DNA from: Hyphococcus flavus
GTDB lineage: Bacteria; Pseudomonadota; Alphaproteobacteria; Caulobacterales; Parvularculaceae
DNA: 64,000 nt
NCBI RefSeq assembly: GCF_028748065.1
Contig: NZ_CP118166.1
Coordinates: 1,999,501 to 2,063,500, forward strand
Reading direction: 5' to 3'
Under the pieces are notes generated by a model. That model was not told where the DNA came from and made no database searches. It saw only the letters and a list, made by a program, of their open reading frames with translations. Made by a program: the position numbers and the translations under genes. This document shows, piece by piece, positions 58,987 through 64,000 of this stretch. The stretch's first letter is position 1. Each line of letters begins with the position of its first letter.

Positions 58987-59652
58987 ATGCAAAGTATTAA
59001 AGATTTGATAGACGATTATGCGGATGAATATCCTCACCTCGCATACTACCACAAGCTTATTGAAACCGCTGAAGAAAACTTGCGTGAGCACCCAGACATT
59101 ACGATAGAAACCTGCAAAAGCCTTATTGAAGGCGTATGCAAGACAATTTTAAAATCGCTTGATAATGCGTTCGACGAGAAAGTCGTCGAAGGTATGAAAC
59201 CTAAGCAATTAGTCGAACGAACGTTTGACGACTTATCACGTTACGACGAGTCGGTTGAAATCGGTTTTACGTCACAATTTGCAAGCCTAGTTCAAGAAAT
59301 GAACCTGATAAGAAATCGCCGCGGAGATATTTCCCATGGAAGATCTGCTCCCAAAACCGATGTAAGTAGCTCGGGCTTTTCAGAGTTTATCCTTCGCATG
59401 ACTGAAAACTCGGTCTTCTATATGCTGAATATTTTTTGCAATATTGATCTTTCGGAGCAAAAACCAATCGAATACGAAGAGCAGAAAAACTTCAACGCCT
59501 ATCTGGACGACGAAATTTCAATTGCGCTCGGAGAGCACGCAGAGGGTTTGGATATTTGCTATAGCCGCGCTCTGTATGATCAAGAGCCAGTCACTTACGA
59601 AGAGCGACTTCGGAATTACAAGTCAGAGATAGAAGAATCAGACGAAGAATGA
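58987..59652 (+). CDS. Abi_C/HEPN-type protein nested in the hsd operon
   Basis: A 221-residue protein fitting the abortive-infection C-terminus (Abi_C) family: a helical core with TCKSLIEGVCKTILKSLD and the characteristic end segment LVQEMNLIRNRRGDISHGRSAP. RNRRGDISHG (residues 109-118) carries the R-x5-H pair of the HEPN RNase active centre. The C-terminal half is acidic and unassigned. It starts 12 nt after hsdS and its stop overlaps hsdR's start (ATGA), so it is made with the restriction genes. A back-up RNase toxin triggered by phage, or a control of restriction, is inference. Confidence 0.85.
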   Translation: MQSIKDLIDDYADEYPHLAYYHKLIETAEENLREHPDITIETCKSLIEGVCKTILKSLDNAFDEKVVEGMKPKQLVERTFDDLSRYDESVEIGFTSQFASLVQEMNLIRNRRGDISHGRSAPKTDVSSSGFSEFILRMTENSVFYMLNIFCNIDLSEQKPIEYEEQKNFNAYLDDEISIALGEHAEGLDICYSRALYDQEPVTYEERLRNYKSEIEESDEE

Positions 59653-62534
59653 CCACACAACCTGAACAGGTTCTTGAAGACAATCTCGTCGAGCAACTGG
59701 AAACGCTCGGCTATGATCGGGTAACGATTCGCGACGAGAATGACTTGATCGCCAATCTCAAAACCCAGATCGAAAAACACAACAAGGTCACGCTCTCCGA
59801 TACGGAATTCGAGCGTGTCCTCAATTATCTCGACAAGGGTAACGTTTTTAAGCGCGCAAAAACCTTGCGGGACAAGTTTCACCTGAACCGCGATGACGGC
59901 TCCAGCCTTTACCTTGAATTTCTCAATATGGAGCACTGGTGCCGTAATGAGTATCAGGTAACGCAGCAGATCAGCGTCGAGGGCGCCTACAAGAATCGTT
60001 ATGACGTAACATTGCTCGTCAACGGCCTGCCGCTCGTCCAAATCGAATTAAAGCGGCGCGGGCTGGAGCTGAAGGAAGCATTCAATCAGGTCAATCGCTA
60101 TCAGCGGCACTCCTATTGGGCGGGGAATGCACTTTTCAACTATGTCCAGATTTTTGTTATTTCAAACGGCGTCAATACGAAATACTACGCCAACAACCGG
60201 CGTCAAACGTTCAAACAGACATTCTTTTGGGCGGATCGCGACAATAACCTGATCACGCAGCTCCATGAATTCGCCGAGGCGTTTCTGGAGAAGTGTCACC
60301 TCTCCAAGATGATCTGCAAATACACCGTGCTGCATGAATCCGATAAGGTGCTGATGGTGTTGCGGCCGTATCAGTACTACGCAGTGGAAGCGCTGATCGA
60401 CCGCGTCAAGAACACCGAAAAGAACGGCTATATCTGGCACACGACCGGCTCCGGCAAGACGCTGACGAGTTTTAAGGCGGCGCAAATTCTCGATGATCTG
60501 CCGAGTGTCGAGAAGGTTGTTTTCTGCGTTGATCGCGCCGACCTCGATTACCAGACAACGCGCGAGTTCAACTACTTTTCTGAAGGCAGCGTTGACGGTA
60601 CAGACAATACGAAAAAGCTCGTTGACCAACTCACAGACGAAACCAAACTAATCGTCACGACAATCCAGAAACTCAATACTGCAATCCACAACAGGCGCTA
60701 CCAGGACCGAATGGTGCCGCTCGCTGACAAGCGCGTGATTTTCATTTTCGATGAATGTCACCGCTCGCAATTCGGCGAGACGCACAAGCGTATCAAGAAC
60801 TTTTTCAATCGCGCGCAGATGTTCGGGTTTACCGGCACGCCGATTTTTGCGGACAACGCCGTGCGGAATATTCATGGCAAACGAACGACGAAAGACCTAT
60901 TCGACGACTGCCTTCATAAATACGTCATTACGAACGCGATCAGCGATGAAAATGTCCTGAAATTTTCGGTTGAATATTGGGGCAAGCTGAAACGCCGCAA
61001 TGGCAAGCTGATCGATGAGGAAGTCGCCGGGATCGACACCAAAGAGTTTTTCGAAAGCGACGACCGGATTGAAGGCGTTGTCGATTGGATCATCGCCAAC
61101 CATGACCGCAAAACGCACAGCCGGGATTTCACGGCGATGTTCTGCGTCGGCAGCGTCGATGGGCTGATCAAATATTACGAGACATTCAAAGCCAAGAAAG
61201 AAACAGGCAAACACAATTTACGCGTGGTGACGATTTTCACCTACGCCGCCAATGAAGACGACGCCGATGCGGATGGGAACATCGCCGAACCGGATTTCGA
61301 CATCCGCACGGATGAGCTGGTCAATAAGCATTCACGTGACAAGCTCAACGACTTCATCGAAGACTATAACGCCATGTACGGCGTCAGGCATTCGGCGAAA
61401 GATTCAAAGGCGTTTTATACCTATTACAAAGACATCGCGAAGCGCATCAAGGAGCGGGAAAAAGACGGGTTCAACGATAAAGACCGCGTCGATATTCTCC
61501 TCGTCGTCAACATGTATTTGACGGGCTTTGACGCCAAGAAGGTCAACACGCTTTATGTTGATAAGAACCTCAAATATCATGGGCTGATTCAGGCGTTTTC
61601 GCGAACGAACCGGACGCTGGGCGAATTAAAATCGCACGGGAATATCGTCTGTTTCCGAAACCTGAAGGACAAGACCGATCAAGCGATTGCGCTCTTTTCA
61701 AATCCGGAAGCGCGCGAAATCATTCTGATGGAGCCCTATGGCGATTATGTCGATCAGTTCAACGAAGCGTTGACGCTTTTGCTCTCGATTGCGCCGACCG
61801 TGGATAGCGTCAACGAGCTACCGAGTGAAAAAGAAGAACTCGCCTTTGTTAAGGCTTTTCGGAATCTGATCAGGCTGAAGAATATTCTTGGCGGATTTTC
61901 AGACTTCACCTTTGACGATCTCGACATCGATGAGCAGGCGTTCGAAGACTACAAGAGCAAGTATCTCGATATATACGACAAGACGCGTCAGGGTGAGGAG
62001 GGCGAAAAATCCTCGATCATCAACGACATTGATTTTGAGCTGGAGCTGATCCAACGCGACGAAATCAACGTCGCCTACATTCTGGAGCTGCTGGCTGATT
62101 TGCACGCCACAAGCCAGAAAAAAGACACCAAAGGCAAATCGGACGCGGAGGAGAAGCGCAAAGCGATCAGCGATCTTTTAGGCTCCGAAGCGCAGCTGCG
62201 CAGCAAGAAAGAATTGATCGAGCGGTTCATCGCTGAATTCATGCCGAAAGTGAAGCCGGGCGAGGATGTTCGGCAAGCCTTCAAGGACTATTGGTCAACG
62301 GAACGGATGGATTCTCTTGAGGCGCTTTGCGCTGAAGAAGGGCTTCACCGCGACAAGCTCGAAGACATTATCGAGGCCTATCACTTTACCAACAGAGAGC
62401 CGTTACGCGATACGGTCGTCGAAGCGCTTGTCGAAAAACCGAAGGTCTTGCAACGCAAAAAAATTGTCGAGCGTGTGACCGAGAAAATTCTCGCACTGGT
62501 GCGGAAATTCGACGACGACATGGGGGATGTGTGA
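59649..62534 (+). CDS. hsdR: Type I restriction endonuclease R subunit
   Basis: A 961-residue HsdR. The N-terminal PD-(D/E)xK nuclease site is YDVTLLVNGLPLVQIELKRRG (Asp119, Glu133, Lys135). The helicase motor has Walker A TGSGKT (266-271), DECH (368-371, FIFDECHRSQFG), and motifs such as FTGTPIF and FSRTNRTLG. A long C-terminal helical domain binds HsdM/S. All motifs are intact. ATP-dependent translocation and cleavage of unmodified DNA is the known role. Its start overlaps the HEPN gene stop; its stop overlaps the next ATG by one base. Confidence 0.95.
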   Translation: MTTQPEQVLEDNLVEQLETLGYDRVTIRDENDLIANLKTQIEKHNKVTLSDTEFERVLNYLDKGNVFKRAKTLRDKFHLNRDDGSSLYLEFLNMEHWCRNEYQVTQQISVEGAYKNRYDVTLLVNGLPLVQIELKRRGLELKEAFNQVNRYQRHSYWAGNALFNYVQIFVISNGVNTKYYANNRRQTFKQTFFWADRDNNLITQLHEFAEAFLEKCHLSKMICKYTVLHESDKVLMVLRPYQYYAVEALIDRVKNTEKNGYIWHTTGSGKTLTSFKAAQILDDLPSVEKVVFCVDRADLDYQTTREFNYFSEGSVDGTDNTKKLVDQLTDETKLIVTTIQKLNTAIHNRRYQDRMVPLADKRVIFIFDECHRSQFGETHKRIKNFFNRAQMFGFTGTPIFADNAVRNIHGKRTTKDLFDDCLHKYVITNAISDENVLKFSVEYWGKLKRRNGKLIDEEVAGIDTKEFFESDDRIEGVVDWIIANHDRKTHSRDFTAMFCVGSVDGLIKYYETFKAKKETGKHNLRVVTIFTYAANEDDADADGNIAEPDFDIRTDELVNKHSRDKLNDFIEDYNAMYGVRHSAKDSKAFYTYYKDIAKRIKEREKDGFNDKDRVDILLVVNMYLTGFDAKKVNTLYVDKNLKYHGLIQAFSRTNRTLGELKSHGNIVCFRNLKDKTDQAIALFSNPEAREIILMEPYGDYVDQFNEALTLLLSIAPTVDSVNELPSEKEELAFVKAFRNLIRLKNILGGFSDFTFDDLDIDEQAFEDYKSKYLDIYDKTRQGEEGEKSSIINDIDFELELIQRDEINVAYILELLADLHATSQKKDTKGKSDAEEKRKAISDLLGSEAQLRSKKELIERFIAEFMPKVKPGEDVRQAFKDYWSTERMDSLEALCAEEGLHRDKLEDIIEAYHFTNREPLRDTVVEALVEKPKVLQRKKIVERVTEKILALVRKFDDDMGDV

Positions 62535-63304
62535 TGTTTGAATGGGTACGGACCGCATTAAAGTGTATTCCGAAAATTGCAAAGAAGGTACAAAGATTTT
62601 TCTTTCGAAAAGACGATTATTCAGGATTGATTCCTCTAACTGAGAGAGAGTACGAAGAACGATTTCAAAAATTGTCGGACGAACAGCGGTTGCGTGCGTT
62701 TGAGATGGTACTCGATACGCGAAAATTTGAAATTGAAATGTATTGGAAGCGTGCAACCTATTTTTGGGCATTTATTGCGAGTGCATTTGCGGGGTATATA
62801 TTCTTGGTTCGCGCCGGGGCAGAAAATCAATTTTTTGGACTCGTAGTAATTTGTATCGGCTTAGTGCTTTCCTTTGCGTGGCTCTTCACAAATTTGGGAA
62901 GCAAAACTTGGCAAAGGCATTGGGAAAAACATCTCGATCTACTGGAAGATCAGTTTGTTGGCCCTCTTTACAAGACAGTGAATTCACGAAAAACTTTCTC
63001 AGTTTCAAAAATCAATGGGATCGTAAGCGGCGTCTTTTGCGCGGCATGGGTATTGATGGGTATCGATCACCTGCAGAAAAATGGAAGTTTATATCTAAGC
63101 TTTGATATTGGAGATGCTGATTTTCTTATTTGGATTGCACTGCTTGGGGCGTTTGCAGCGATATTTGCTATGGTTTTTGGTTATGGGAGGGGTAGGTTCG
63201 GACTGCAGCAAACGCAGATGTTCAAGCGGATCGTGAAATATCAGGAAGTTGATGAGGTTTTAAAACTAAAGATGAAATTTGAAGAGCACGATAAATCGAA
63301 GTAA
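62534..63304 (+). CDS. Predicted multi-TM protein at the end of the hsd operon
   Basis: A 256-residue protein from ATG 62534 (TGATG overlap with hsdR). A soluble, basic N-terminus (about 70 residues, YEERFQKLSDEQRLRAFEMVLDTRKFEIEMYWKRA) leads to two close hydrophobic spans (TYFWAFIASAFAGYIFLVR, FFGLVVICIGLVLSFAWLFTN), a soluble loop, then two more (NGIVSGVFCAAWVLMGI, FLIWIALLGAFAAIFAMVFGYG). The sequence is more AT-rich than hsdR. I do not recognise the family. Position at the operon end and TM content fit a membrane effector of a defence system; this is inference. Confidence 0.8.
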   Translation: MFEWVRTALKCIPKIAKKVQRFFFRKDDYSGLIPLTEREYEERFQKLSDEQRLRAFEMVLDTRKFEIEMYWKRATYFWAFIASAFAGYIFLVRAGAENQFFGLVVICIGLVLSFAWLFTNLGSKTWQRHWEKHLDLLEDQFVGPLYKTVNSRKTFSVSKINGIVSGVFCAAWVLMGIDHLQKNGSLYLSFDIGDADFLIWIALLGAFAAIFAMVFGYGRGRFGLQQTQMFKRIVKYQEVDEVLKLKMKFEEHDKSK

Positions 63305-63356
63305 TATAAAATTCTTACTCAGCTGGTGTTTCAATCAAGCATAGCGGTTTGTGAGT

Positions 63357-63376
63357 GGGGGTATGATTGGGGGTAT
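63357..63376 (+). promoter_or_regulatory. Right arm-type sites (GGGGGTAT x2)
   Basis: GGGGGTAT at 63357-63364 and 63369-63376, in the same orientation as the three left copies. They sit between the end of the last island gene and attR. Matching octamers at both ends support integrase arm-binding sites. Confidence 0.65.
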
Positions 63377-63435
63377 CAATATTTTTTGAATTGGAAAATA
63401 ATGATTAAATCAATTAGATAGTACTGTTTTCCCAT

Positions 63436-63460
63436 TCCGCCCCTGGCACCATTCTCAAAA
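63436..63460 (+). repeat. attR: right direct repeat of the tRNA-Phe island
   Basis: A 25-nt copy of the attL sequence beginning TCCGCCCCTGGCACC and ending CATTCTCAAAA, lacking one G of the GGG in the tRNA copy. It ends 18 bp before the stop of the next host gene. Confidence 0.9.
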
Positions 63461-63478
63461 AGGCGGCCATCAGCCAAC

Positions 63479-64000
63479 TTACCTACTAGAAATGTTTACT
63501 CTTCCAGGTTTATTGCTCGTCGTCGATGTAATGAGCGCAACAGCAAGCCCTGCCAGTATCCCTGGCATGCCTTCGTAGACGTCATTGTGAAGGTCAAAAT
63601 AACGCCAGGTGAGGGCGGTCGCGATACCAACGGCAAGCGCCATGATGGCGCCATTCTCGGATATTCGGCGCCGCATGGCGTATATAATGAGCAGTGGCGC
63701 AAAGGCTGAAGCAAGCGTAGACCAAGCGAGGATGACAAGATTGAACACGCTGCGCGTTTCGGTGATCGCGATCACAAGTGCCAGCGCCGTCACAAAGGCT
63801 GTCGCCAGTTTCAGTTTCCAGGTTTTCTCCTGACGCTCTGGCATCAAGTCGTGTGTGATCGCTGCAGAGCAACTGAGAACTAGCGAATCTGCGGTAGACA
63901 TGGTTGCGGCGAAAATGCCGGCGAGAATCATGCCGACGAAGACACTAGGCAGCAATTCACGCGCCATAGTAGGCAAAGCAAGCTCAGGGTCGAGATCGCC
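63479..64000 (-). CDS. Sodium:solute symporter (PutP-like) C-terminal part, cut by window edge
   Basis: The C-terminal ~174 residues of an SSS-family transporter. The visible start (GDLDPELALPTMARELLPSVFVGMILAGIFAATMSTADSLVLSCSAAITHDL) is the conserved PutP segment, and helices follow to the stop at 63479. The N-terminal part lies beyond base 64000. The stop lies 18 bp outside attR, so the gene is next to the tRNA-Phe site in an empty chromosome. Confidence 0.92.
   Translation of the reverse strand, partial: GDLDPELALPTMARELLPSVFVGMILAGIFAATMSTADSLVLSCSAAITHDLMPERQEKTWKLKLATAFVTALALVIAITETRSVFNLVILAWSTLASAFAPLLIIYAMRRRISENGAIMALAVGIATALTWRYFDLHNDVYEGMPGILAGLAVALITSTTSNKPGRVNISSR

Noticed and set aside
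56222-59652. hsdS inversion system with a second specificity gene
   Set aside because: Only one full hsdS with two recognition domains is present, and I see no partial hsdS copy or long inverted repeats nearby.

Overview
The window looks like a chromosomal segment of an alphaproteobacterium of moderately high GC. This rests on gene content and order: a lipid A/Kdo block (msbA-like, DUF374 acyltransferase, waaA, lpxK, lpxL-like) beside DUF4170 and pmbA, and purD, xseA and a DUF2093 gene in the same neighbourhood. A VPxxA-CTERM secreted protein and many small periplasmic proteins would suit a free-living aquatic species, but no marker gene here fixes the genus, so taxonomy is inference.

Layout. 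1-13.5 kb: tail of an AraC regulator, an HExxH lipoprotein, tlyA, a methyltransferase, aroC, pdxH, a TerB-like protein, two amidohydrolase lipoproteins, a metallo-beta-lactamase-fold/ATP-grasp-like pair, small secreted proteins (one TIMP/netrin-like) and a VOC protein. 13.5-22.6 kb: VPIPG-CTERM surface protein with terminator, NTP transferase, polysaccharide flippase, a tightly packed purD operon on the minus strand, and a very acidic Glu-Pro repeat membrane protein. 22.6-30.3 kb: SorAB-type sulfite dehydrogenase, a TPR protein, xseA, DUF2093, an M23 peptidase, and an iron-storage unit (Fur-like box, bfd, bfr) coupled to a Kazal-type lipoprotein. 30.3-38.4 kb: lipid A/Kdo synthesis and export, a DSP phosphatase, DUF4170, pmbA. 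38.4-51.6 kb: GST, glutamine amidotransferase, enoyl-CoA hydratase, cytochrome b/c pair, ubiD, an orphan AT-rich HEPN-like gene followed by a REP-like inverted repeat and palindromes, a P-loop protein, tRNA-Lys, and queuosine genes (tgt, queA, queF) with cysE, a NUDIX hydrolase and a divergent cyclophilin.

51.85-63.46 kb is an 11.6-kb genomic island inserted at the 3' end of tRNA-Phe(GAA). It is bounded by a near-perfect direct repeat of the tRNA end (25-26 nt, one-base difference), and the octamer GGGGGTAT recurs just inside both ends, as expected of integrase arm sites. It carries a P4-type integrase, a conserved island protein, an AlpA-like and a HTH/zinc-ribbon regulator, a second tyrosine recombinase, and a compact operon hsdM-hsdS-[Abi_C/HEPN protein]-hsdR-[multi-TM protein]. 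All junctions in that operon overlap by 1-4 nt or are separated by 12 nt. The most interesting system in the window is this type I restriction-modification operon with a predicted HEPN RNase nested between hsdS and hsdR and a predicted membrane protein at its end. A PutP-like symporter gene, cut by the window edge, resumes host sequence 18 bp beyond the island.
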